Assembly: GCF_902506505.1 (NCBI RefSeq)
Contig: NZ_LR733406.1
Location: forward strand, 2,590,826-2,654,825
Direction: 5' to 3'
Length of the DNA: 64,000 bases
From: Pseudomonas sp. 8AS
GTDB lineage: Bacteria > Pseudomonadota > Gammaproteobacteria > Pseudomonadales > Pseudomonadaceae
Part shown: positions 33,183-40,390 of the stretch, piece by piece
How the letters are laid out: each line of letters opens with the position of its first letter
Numbering within the stretch: the stretch's first letter is position 1
Made by a program: the position numbers and the translations under genes
The notes under the pieces: model-generated
What the model was told of the DNA's origin: nothing
Seen by the model: only the letters and a program-made list of their open reading frames with translations
Databases searched by the model: none

Positions 33183-33871
33183 GATGCGCTCCGCACAAAG
33201 CCGCGGCTGGCGCGCTTCTCGAGGAAATACATGCCGGTCATGGCGATGATGGTCAGGCCCAGGTAGATGAGGGCGGCGACCATGAAGAAGGTGAAGGGCT
33301 CCTTGCTGGCCGTCACGGCGATCTGCGAGCGGCGCATGATTTCTTCCAAGCCGATCACCGAGACCAGCGCGGTATCCTTCATCAGGATCATGAACAGGTT
33401 GCCCAGGCCGGGCAGGGCGATGCGCCACATCTGCGGCAGGATCACCCGCCAGAGGATGCGCGAGCTCGACAGGCCGAGGGCCTGGCCGGCTTCGCGATGG
33501 CCCTTGGGGATGGCCAGGATGGCGCCGCGAAACACTTCGGTGGCATAGGCGCCGAAGCAAATACCGAGGGCGATGGTGCCGGCGGCGAAGGCGTTGAGTT
33601 CCAGTTCCAGGCCGACCAGGTCGCTGAGGCTGCGCATCAGGTTGACCGTGCCGAAATAGATCAGCAGGACCCAGAGCAGCTCGGGGACGCCGCGCACTAT
33701 GGTCGAGTAGCTGCCGCCCAGCCATTGCAGCGGCTTGTACGGCGAAGTCTTGGCCAGGGCGCCGAGCAGGCCGAGCACAAGGCCCAGGGCCAGCGCGCAG
33801 AGCGCCAACTGGATGGTCATCAGCGCACCGGCAAACAGGGCCGGGCCGAATCCGTGGAGGTCGAGAGTCAT
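33179..33871 (-). CDS. Polar amino-acid ABC transporter permease (HisQ-type)
   Basis: Inner-membrane permease of 230 aa. The EAA loop is KGHREAGQALGLSSSRILWR and the C-terminus is positively charged after the last helix. It is translationally coupled to the next permease and follows the binding-protein gene by 58 bases. It is the third gene of a four-gene operon in the order ATPase, binding protein, HisQ, HisM. Confidence 0.93.
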   Translation of the reverse strand: MTLDLHGFGPALFAGALMTIQLALCALALGLVLGLLGALAKTSPYKPLQWLGGSYSTIVRGVPELLWVLLIYFGTVNLMRSLSDLVGLELELNAFAAGTIALGICFGAYATEVFRGAILAIPKGHREAGQALGLSSSRILWRVILPQMWRIALPGLGNLFMILMKDTALVSVIGLEEIMRRSQIAVTASKEPFTFFMVAALIYLGLTIIAMTGMYFLEKRASRGFVRSAS

Positions 33872-33929
33872 CTGAGGGCTACTGCAAGGGACGGCCGCCG
33901 CCCGGCTGGGCGGCGACGGTCAGGCGGCA

Positions 33930-34682
33930 TCAATAGATGCTGAACGGGAAGTACTTGTCGTTGATCTGCTTGTAGGTACCGTCTTCGACGATGGCCTTCA
34001 GCGCAGCGTTCAGCTTCTCGCGCAGCGGGTCGCCCTTGCGTACGGCGATGCCGATCTTGTCGTTGTCGAATACCGGCTCGCCCTTGAAGTCGAAGTCCTT
34101 GCCGGCATCGCTCTTCAGCCATTCCCAGTTGACGAACTTGTCGGCCAGCACGCCGTCGAGGCGGCCCGAGGACAGGTCGAGGTAGGCGTTTTCCTGGGTG
34201 TCGTACAGCTTGATCTCGACCACGCCGTCCAGGTTGTCTTCCAGCCAGGTGCCGGCGATGGTGGCGCGCTGGGCGCCGATCACCTTGCCTTTCAGGCTGG
34301 CCTTGTCGGTCTTGAAGTCGGCACTTTTCGGCGCGATGAACTGCAGCTTGTTGGTGTAGTAGGCATCGGTGAAGTCGACCGCCTGCTTGCGCTCTTCGGT
34401 GATCGACATGGACGCGGCGAGGAAGTCGAACTTCTTCGCGTTGAGGGCCGGGATGATGCCGTCCCAGTCGGAGGTGACCACTTCGCACTCGGCGGCCATC
34501 TTGGCGCACAGGGCCTGGGCGATTTCCACATCGAAGCCGCCGACCTTGCCGCTGGCGTCGATCAGGTTGAAGGGCGGGTAAGCGCCTTCGGTACCGATTT
34601 TCAGTTTGTCCGCTGCGATTGCGCTGCTGCCGAACGCCAGAGTGGCGACTGCGGCAAACAGGATTTTCTTATAGTTCTGCAT
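33930..34682 (-). CDS. Periplasmic basic-amino-acid-binding protein (HisJ/ArgT-like)
   Basis: Solute-binding protein of 250 aa. The start at 34682 opens a clear signal peptide (MQNYKKILFAAVATLAFGSS, cleavage after AIA). The mature protein begins DKLKIGTEGAYPPFNLID, the family-3 signature. SMSITEERKQAVDFTDAYY matches the lysine/arginine/ornithine-binding group. It delivers the amino acid to the two permeases encoded downstream. Longer in-frame extensions run into the ATPase gene and are rejected. Confidence 0.93.
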   Translation of the reverse strand: MQNYKKILFAAVATLAFGSSAIAADKLKIGTEGAYPPFNLIDASGKVGGFDVEIAQALCAKMAAECEVVTSDWDGIIPALNAKKFDFLAASMSITEERKQAVDFTDAYYTNKLQFIAPKSADFKTDKASLKGKVIGAQRATIAGTWLEDNLDGVVEIKLYDTQENAYLDLSSGRLDGVLADKFVNWEWLKSDAGKDFDFKGEPVFDNDKIGIAVRKGDPLREKLNAALKAIVEDGTYKQINDKYFPFSIY

Positions 34683-34695
34683 GCGTATTGCTCCG

Positions 34696-35469
34696 TTAGC
34701 GATTGCTGGACATGAATTGTTTACAGCGTGCCGACTGCGGGTTGTCAAATACTTGCTCGGGCGAACCCTGCTCCTCCACCAGGCCCTGGTGGAGGAACAC
34801 CACTTCACTGGATACCTGGCGAGCGAAGTTCATCTCGTGGGTAACCAGCAGCATCGTGCGCCCCTCATCGGCAAGCGCGCGGATCACATTAAGCACTTCC
34901 TGTACCATTTCTGGGTCGAGGGCCGAAGTCGGCTCGTCGAACAGTATCACTTTAGGCTGCATGGCCAGGGTGCGCGCGATGGCGGCGCGCTGTTGCTGGC
35001 CACCGGAAAGCTGGTTGGGGTAGGCGTGGCGCTTGTCGGCGATGCCAACTTTGGCCAGCAGCGCTTCGGCGATTTCGGTGGCCTCCGCCCGGCTCTTGCC
35101 CAGCACGCGACGCGGTGCCTCGATGATGTTGTCGAGCACGCTCATGTGCGGCCACAGGTTGAAATTCTGGAAGACGAAGCCGATCTCGCTGCGCAGGCGA
35201 TTGATCTGGCGGTTGTCGGCGGCGACCAGGTCGCCGTTCTTGGCGGTCTTCAGCTTGAGTTCTTCGCCGGCCACCAGGATCTGCCCCTGGTGCGGGTTTT
35301 CCAGCAGGTTGATGCAGCGCAGGAAGGTCGATTTGCCGGAGCCGGACGAGCCGAGAATGGAGATCACATCACCGTCGCGCGCGGTCAAGGAGATGCCCTT
35401 GAGCACTTCAAGGTCGCCGTAGCGTTTGTGCAGGTTACGAATTTCCAGCGCTGGCGTGGCCTCGGCCAT
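34696..35469 (-). CDS. Amino-acid ABC transporter ATPase (HisP-type)
   Basis: ATPase of 257 aa with Walker A GSSGSGKST, Q-loop FVFQNFNLWPHM, signature LSGGQQQR, Walker B VILFDEPTSALD and switch His in LVTHEM. It powers the importer encoded by the following three genes. The start at 35469 is used because the upstream in-frame extension has no conserved sequence. It is the first gene of the operon, downstream of two terminator-like hairpins. Confidence 0.94.
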   Translation of the reverse strand: MAEATPALEIRNLHKRYGDLEVLKGISLTARDGDVISILGSSGSGKSTFLRCINLLENPHQGQILVAGEELKLKTAKNGDLVAADNRQINRLRSEIGFVFQNFNLWPHMSVLDNIIEAPRRVLGKSRAEATEIAEALLAKVGIADKRHAYPNQLSGGQQQRAAIARTLAMQPKVILFDEPTSALDPEMVQEVLNVIRALADEGRTMLLVTHEMNFARQVSSEVVFLHQGLVEEQGSPEQVFDNPQSARCKQFMSSNR

Positions 35470-35634
35470 GGGATGTCCTCTTGGTTGCGGATGCACTCCG
35501 GCTGCTGGCCGCCATCCTAGCGTGGGGGTGAACCTAGCATAGCGCCAACGGCAGCGCCAAGCCGCCAGCGGGCGCTGTTGGCAGGGGCAACGACAGGTTG
35601 TCGCATCGTTACAGTTGTGTGTCGCGCCCAAACA

Positions 35635-35662
35635 AAAAGCCCGACGCGCGGATCGGGCTTTG
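35635..35662 (-). terminator. Terminator-like hairpin upstream of the ABC operon
   Basis: AAAGCCCGA and TCGGGCTTT flank an eight-base loop; on the minus strand the stem is followed by TTTTTG. It would isolate the ABC operon from transcription coming from the tRNA-Phe side. The region 35470-35853 holds only hairpins of this kind and no gene. Confidence 0.65.
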
Positions 35663-35788
35663 GGCTGTTGCGGTCGATTTTTTGGCCCGGCTGCAGTGCG
35701 CCGCGCAGTGTAATGGAGGCGGCAGTCGGGGTGAAGGCCGGGGGCGCGGCAAGCGCGATGCCTCGGAGGCAAATCGCAGGCAATAAAA

Positions 35789-35808
35789 AACCGGCATTAT
35801 GGCCGGTT
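35789..35808 (-). terminator. Displaced terminator of tRNA-Phe
   Basis: AACCGGC and GCCGGTT enclose ATTATG, with a run of six T on the minus strand. In an uninterrupted chromosome this hairpin would lie about 50 bases after tRNA-Phe. The island insertion has moved it 6.3 kb away from the tRNA at 42186. Confidence 0.75.
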
Positions 35809-35853
35809 CTTTAAGGCTTTCGGGTGGTTTTGGCACCACCTGAAAACGAAAGG

Positions 35854-35883
35854 TGGTGCCCAGGGACGGAATCGAACCGCCGA
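35854..35883. repeat. attL-type direct repeat (copy of the tRNA-Phe 3' end)
   Basis: The 30 bases, beginning TGGTGCCCAGGGACGG, are identical to 42186-42215 and cover CCA, acceptor strand and T arm of tRNA-Phe. Sequence outside diverges immediately on both sides, so this is the distal attachment site left by integration. Confidence 0.93.
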
Positions 35884-35945
35884 GACACCCGTGAAAACCT
35901 CAACCCCCGCGCCCTCTAGGCTCTGGCTGCGCGTGAGGTCGGGAA

Positions 35946-35965
35946 TTGTACGACCTTCTTGTACG
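35946..35965. repeat. Paired TTGTACG repeats near the left island end
   Basis: TTGTACG occurs at 35946 and 35959 in direct orientation, starts 13 bases apart and 63 bases inside the att repeat. The same pair with the same spacing lies at the other end of the island (42090 and 42103). This is the pattern expected for integrase arm sites. Confidence 0.6.
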
Positions 35966-36022
35966 AAATGCCCCTACTGATGCCCCTAAAAGTGAAGATG
36001 CCTTTTACTAGGTTGGAGGAGG

Positions 36023-37138
36023 TCAGCCCCGCTTTAAGGGCCACCGTGGGAGCCACCGTCGAATAGCCTGCACAAGACTGTTCCAATTCGAGGCGGCTAC
36101 CTGCCCCCTTAGGTCAATCGCCTCAGATAGGACTGCGTTGATTCCGCATGCCGGGTTCTCCGAGCAGACGGCGTCGAAGTACCCCGCCAGCCATTCGTAC
36201 TTAGCAAATATTGACTCGGGGCAGTTCGTGTCACCAGCCATGGAGATAATCAAGCTCCGAATGGGGTTCAATCGCGTTTGCCATAGCTCCTGATTTTGAT
36301 GGAAGAACGATCTTCCGCAGAACGGGGGTAGGAAATTATAAAAACGGTGCCCGTCGTGGTCGATCCGCCAAGCGACCCCTCCACCCGGTTCATCTTCAAT
36401 CCATTCGGCCGCCAACTCCGCCGAGAGGATAATTCTCGGGCTCGAAGCGACTTTGCTTTCTAGGTGATATGCCTCGTGGATTGCCGGGCCAAAAGCAAGC
36501 GCGCCCTGTTGGTACAACTTCCCCCGAACAACGCCTCCTCGCAGCAAAAGCCCATGGGGGATGAGCGTCGAAGTTAATACGAAAAGTGCTTGCTTCAGAG
36601 CACCGTACCCTAGGGAGTCATCGCTAAAGCTAAGAATCAGGCAATCGGAAAACTGGCTGACCCTGGGGTCTCCATGCCAACGCTCACCCTCCTGGGCTAG
36701 GCCTTGGAGCGTTTCTGTGAACTTGCCGTACCCTTGCATACCGGCGAGGGCTCTCCCCAGTGCCAGTAGTTTCTCGCGGTCACCGCCATTAGCTGCGTCC
36801 TCAACAGCGTTTTTCCAGCCGAGCACGTCAACAAAAGCAGTTATTCGAGTCTCAAAGCTCAACGAAGCCTCGAACTTAGCTACCTCCTCGGCAATCCGTT
36901 TCTCCTCCAGTTCTCTGTCATGGGCTCCTGCATCCCAAGCGGCTTTTTGGGCGTCTGCCTCCGCTTCTTCTTCATCCGTGTGCTGAAGGTAATAAGTAGC
37001 GCCGCCATGGTTTACCACCAGCCCGTAGCGCCTTCCGGGCTCTACTTCCTCAAGCTCTACCAACTGCCCGTCTACTTTTTTAAAAATCGGGTACTTTTCC
37101 GCCAAGTCTACGGTGACGCTTTCTCTTCGCTTTTCCAT
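36023..37138 (-). CDS. Putative class III nucleotide-cyclase-like protein (Pycsar-cyclase-like)
   Basis: Protein of 371 aa with no signal peptide or membrane helix. Residues 55-95 form a charged helix or coiled coil. From about 98 to 245 it shows the layout of a class III cyclase core: TAFVDVLGW (candidate metal-binding Asp104), SQFSDCLILSF (second candidate Asp165), LRGGVVRGKLYQ, then FGPAIHEAYHLES and PRIILS. The last block sits where canonical cyclases have VNxAxRLE, but the Asn and Arg are replaced here. Bacterial proteins with these FxDxLG and FSD motifs include the cCMP/cUMP-making PycC defence cyclases. No adjacent PycTM or PycTIR effector is seen, so defence is an inference. It is transcribed away from the recombinase. 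Confidence 0.6.
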   Translation of the reverse strand: MEKRRESVTVDLAEKYPIFKKVDGQLVELEEVEPGRRYGLVVNHGGATYYLQHTDEEEAEADAQKAAWDAGAHDRELEEKRIAEEVAKFEASLSFETRITAFVDVLGWKNAVEDAANGGDREKLLALGRALAGMQGYGKFTETLQGLAQEGERWHGDPRVSQFSDCLILSFSDDSLGYGALKQALFVLTSTLIPHGLLLRGGVVRGKLYQQGALAFGPAIHEAYHLESKVASSPRIILSAELAAEWIEDEPGGGVAWRIDHDGHRFYNFLPPFCGRSFFHQNQELWQTRLNPIRSLIISMAGDTNCPESIFAKYEWLAGYFDAVCSENPACGINAVLSEAIDLRGQVAASNWNSLVQAIRRWLPRWPLKRG

Positions 37139-37527
37139 GCGGCCCCCTTATTAACCTTCAAAGCCAAAACTACCCGAAGTCGGCGACTATTTTTTTATAG
37201 AAAATCCGAGCGCCCTTGTAAGTAATGGTATCTGCCTCACTTCCCCCCGTACCCCCGGCCTCGGTCTTCAAATCACCGGAATCCAGGGTATTTGCGTAAT
37301 GCAGTCGACCTCCGCCACTAGTTCCTGCTGCCGGGGCGGCGCGTCTTCGTTACATCCGGCTCGCTGTCGCCAGCAGCCTCTACCCCACATAGAAGGTGCA
37401 GTCGTTTGGGTATGCACCAGCGGTAACGCCTGGAGGCCAAGCGAGGTGTCACCGTTTAGAGTCTGTTGACCATCTATCCGACACCAGGCATAGTGACACC
37501 ACTTCAATGATAACAAGGACGCCCGCC
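37139..37527. other. Divergent intergenic region of the island
   Basis: A 389-base stretch between the cyclase-like gene and the serine recombinase. AT-rich tracts near 37180-37205 could be a promoter for the cyclase-like gene. No open frame with a ribosome site was convincing, and no strong inverted repeat was found. Confidence 0.4.
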
Positions 37528-38166
37528 ATGCTTGTTCACGCCTACCTTCGAGCCAGCACCGCCGAACAGGACGCCAACCGCGCCAAGCAGCAACTGACCG
37601 ACTTCGCCAAGGAGCGTGGCCACCGTATCGCCGGCTACTACCCAGAGAACGAGAGCGGGGCATCGCTGCAGCGGCCCAAACTGTTCGAGCTACTGGACAA
37701 CGCCGAGCCAGGTGACGTCCTGTTGGTCGAGCAGGTTGACCGGCTGTCACGGCTGACCGAGGGCGACTGGCAGCAGCTTCGCTCCATCATCAAGGCGAAG
37801 GACGTGCGTGTGGTCGCCCTGGACTTGCCGACCTCTCACCAATTCCTGGAGAAGCCCAGCACCGACGCCGACGCCTTCACCGCCCGGATACTGGCAGCCA
37901 TTAACGACATGCTCCTGGACATGCTCGCAGCCGTGGCCAGGAAGGACTACGACGACCGCCTACGACGCCAGAAGCAGGGCATCGAGAAGGCCAAGGCTGA
38001 ACGCCGCTACCAGGGCAAGGCCATTGACCAGGACAAGCACAAGCGCATCCTTGCCTGCCTGGCCAAGGGTATGAGCCTCCGGGAGACGGCCAAGGCCACC
38101 GGCACCGGGACGTCCACCGTCATCCGGGCGAAGAAGCTCCAGGAGCAGGCAGCGGCGGACGCCTGA
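37528..38166 (+). CDS. Serine recombinase (resolvase/invertase family)
   Basis: Site-specific recombinase of 212 aa. The nucleophile serine is in AYLRASTAEQDANR at about residue 10, with family blocks VDRLSRLTEGDW and a C-terminal helix-turn-helix (MSLRETAKATGTGTSTVIRA). The start at 37528 has AAGGA eight bases upstream; the longer frame lacks conserved sequence. Such enzymes resolve dimers or invert DNA. Within a small island it may act on the island itself or on a plasmid stage. It is the first gene of a plus-strand trio. Confidence 0.9.
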   Translation: MLVHAYLRASTAEQDANRAKQQLTDFAKERGHRIAGYYPENESGASLQRPKLFELLDNAEPGDVLLVEQVDRLSRLTEGDWQQLRSIIKAKDVRVVALDLPTSHQFLEKPSTDADAFTARILAAINDMLLDMLAAVARKDYDDRLRRQKQGIEKAKAERRYQGKAIDQDKHKRILACLAKGMSLRETAKATGTGTSTVIRAKKLQEQAAADA

Positions 38167-38424
38167 CAAATACACGGAATCCCATGGAATTCGAGGCCCT
38201 GAGCCAACCCCGCTGAGCATTTACGGCCCTACCTTGTATAACAGCCCGCCGCGCTCCATCTGACCGCTGCGGATTAGCCCTCAGCACCAGAAGAAAACAG
38301 GCGGGCTATTTGCCCCCAGTCTTCGCACAAACCACACCCACAACGAAACGACCACGACACCCTGCCCGGAAACCTCCAGGCGGGGCGCTGGCGCTCACCT
38401 ATCAAAACAAAGGACTTCGATCCA

Positions 38425-38670
38425 ATGAACCACCCCCACAAACTGGTGCGCCTTAACCTGCACCTGCGCCCCGAGCACCTTAATCGCCTGACCACCCTGG
38501 CCTGCGCCCTTGGCAAGAAGAAGTGCCGCGACACGCGCCTTGCTGAGGCCATGGAACTGGCCCTAACGGCGGGGCTGGCCTGGGACGACGCCGACCTGCT
38601 GGAACTTGCCAAGCCCGACCGGGAGGAGCCCCAGTGGCTTGCCCTTGGCCCCATAGTCCGGACGCGCTGA
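38425..38670 (+). CDS. Small hypothetical protein, 81 aa, possibly DNA-binding
   Basis: Not recognised with certainty. The order of elements, a short strand-like start (KLVRLNLHLRPEHL) followed by two helices (LNRLTTLACALG and TRLAEAMELALTAGL), is compatible with a ribbon-helix-helix DNA-binding protein. It ends eight bases before the ParB-like gene, so the two are probably co-transcribed and may form a partition or regulatory pair. The 258 bases upstream, back to the recombinase, hold no gene. Confidence 0.6.
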   Translation: MNHPHKLVRLNLHLRPEHLNRLTTLACALGKKKCRDTRLAEAMELALTAGLAWDDADLLELAKPDREEPQWLALGPIVRTR

Positions 38671-38678
38671 GGTAGACC

Positions 38679-39677
38679 ATGACGGAAAGACTTCAATCTA
38701 TTCCACTGGACGCCATCCAGACCGATCCACGCTTACAGAACCGGAACGTCGGCATGCAGAAGTTCAAGGAGCACAGCGACGCCAAGCGGTACAAGGAACA
38801 TATCAACCAACTGAACCGCAGCATCAAGGCGGCGGGGCAGCAAGTCCCTATGAAAGTTGTTGCCGCCGAGGAGGGTGGTAATTACGAATTGGCTCCTGGG
38901 GCGGATCGGCCGCACCATGTTCCTACTCGCTTCTGGCTGGTGGACGGCCACCACCGCCTTGAGGCGCTGAAGAAGGCCGGGAAAGCAGAGGCCTTGGTTG
39001 AGGTCATTCCTGGGCTTGGTCTTGCAGATGCATTGGACGCCGCCAGGCTAGCCAACCAGCACGTAATCCAGCCCATGTCGCCTCTGGAGCGCACCGAAAA
39101 TGCTTGGACGGCCTTCAACTTGGAGCGGGACACCTACCGCAAGATGAGCGTCAAGGAGGTTGCCGTCCTGCTAGGCGTCTCCGAGAACACTATCAAGCGT
39201 TTCCGCGAAGCCGTCCGGCAGGAGGGTATCAAGGCTGGGAAGATCGACCCCGAAGCTCCACGGGACAAAGTCGAGCAGCAACTCCAGGCTTACTGGAACA
39301 GGAAGACCACCTGGAGGCGTCTGAGCATCATCACCTGGGCGATGTTCAAGAGGGAGCGTCAGGAGCCTAGTAAGCGCACTAGCGCGGCAGCACAGAAGCA
39401 TGTCGCTAAGATGGCCGCCGTTCAGGCACTGCTTGGTGAGGACGGGCGACACGATGACAAGAGCGTGGTTGCTGCCTTTATCGAGTTGGGGAGGGAGGCT
39501 GACCGTCCCGATGGCATTGCGTTCCTGAGAGCGAAGTACAAGCCGAAGGTTCACCAGCCCGTGACCACGGAGGACGATGACGCCATGGACGATGACGTTG
39601 ACCACAGCCAGCTAGGCCTGGAGGTCGCCCGGATGCATACACAGGCGGCTGCCGACAGGGCCCATGGCGACTTCTAA
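38679..39677 (+). CDS. ParB/Srx-domain protein
   Basis: Protein of 332 aa. The N-terminal ParB-like domain includes FWLVDGHHRLEALKKAGK (about residues 83-100), the equivalent of the GxxRxxA phosphate-binding region. A helix-turn-helix follows (VKEVAVLLGVSENTIKRFRE, about 157-176), then a long helical and acidic C-terminus. Proteins of this type act in plasmid partition or as nucleotide-dependent DNA-binding regulators on islands. The second half does not match chromosomal ParB, and no ParA is present. Confidence 0.8.
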   Translation: MTERLQSIPLDAIQTDPRLQNRNVGMQKFKEHSDAKRYKEHINQLNRSIKAAGQQVPMKVVAAEEGGNYELAPGADRPHHVPTRFWLVDGHHRLEALKKAGKAEALVEVIPGLGLADALDAARLANQHVIQPMSPLERTENAWTAFNLERDTYRKMSVKEVAVLLGVSENTIKRFREAVRQEGIKAGKIDPEAPRDKVEQQLQAYWNRKTTWRRLSIITWAMFKRERQEPSKRTSAAAQKHVAKMAAVQALLGEDGRHDDKSVVAAFIELGREADRPDGIAFLRAKYKPKVHQPVTTEDDDAMDDDVDHSQLGLEVARMHTQAAADRAHGDF

Positions 39678-39810
39678 CGAGGGCCCCACATGAGGGGCTC
39701 TCAGAGCCCTCGATTGGCTGCAAGCCGCGTTACTCTTGGGCTCAGCCTTCAAAACCTATCACTCGACCATGGGGGATACTGGGCGCTCGCGTGCCCTACC
39801 CCCTGGCGTT

Positions 39811-40347
39811 TTAGTTGCCCTTCAGGGAGTGACTCCGAACGAAGTCGCCAAGTGGGAGTCCTTGTGGCCAATTGGACAGGTCCACCACTGTGGCACCGTA
39901 CTTGGCCTCAATCTGTCCAAGAAGGCCTTTTTTGTCAGAGGTGAGCAGGATGGAATGAACGGAGCGAGCGGCAAGCGATACATCAGCCTCATTTTTGAAC
40001 AGGCCGGTCGGGCGTTTGGTCGGCTTGATCCTCTGAGCTTCTGCTGCCAGGATCGTGGTCTCGGCGCGGCTGGCGTAGCGACCCCGGTTAAAGCCAGCCA
40101 CTCGTTGCTGGTCAGGCGGCAGTCCAGGGGCTCCAAAGCCGAAGTAGGTATCAGTCGGGATTTGCCGCGAGCTAATGCTGGAGCGTATGTAGGCAAGCAA
40201 GTCCTGGTCTGGAATGCTCGCAATCTCGAACTCGGCCTCCCTAGTAATGGCAAGACCGAAGTCGGGGGAGGGCAGAGCGGTGAGCAGGTCGACACCTCTC
40301 CGATAGAGTATGTCCCAGGCGTTGTTATCCACGAACACGCTTATCAC
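39811..40347 (-). CDS. PIN-like-domain protein (possible nuclease)
   Basis: Protein of 178 aa if started at the GTG at 40347, which has a perfect AGGAGG seven bases upstream; an ATG at 40374 would add nine residues. The start ISVFVDNNAWDIL (Asp7) matches strand 1 of PIN nucleases. Further acidic residues lie at Glu37-Glu41 (TREAEFEI), Asp122 (NEADVSLA) and Asp138 (LLTSDKKG), giving a plausible metal site. It lies 43 bases after the integrase stop on the same strand, so it may be read with the integrase. No partner antitoxin is adjacent. A toxin or RNase effector role is inferred. Confidence 0.65.
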   Translation of the reverse strand: MISVFVDNNAWDILYRRGVDLLTALPSPDFGLAITREAEFEIASIPDQDLLAYIRSSISSRQIPTDTYFGFGAPGLPPDQQRVAGFNRGRYASRAETTILAAEAQRIKPTKRPTGLFKNEADVSLAARSVHSILLTSDKKGLLGQIEAKYGATVVDLSNWPQGLPLGDFVRSHSLKGN

Positions 40348-40390
40348 TTGGTCGCCTCCTGCTGCATGGGGCAATTAGTAAAGCGCAGGG

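Noticed and set aside
36023..37138. Cyclase-like protein considered as a housekeeping adenylate cyclase
   Set aside because: Length, N-terminal helix, missing canonical VNxAxR residues and mobile-island location do not fit CyaA or CyaB.
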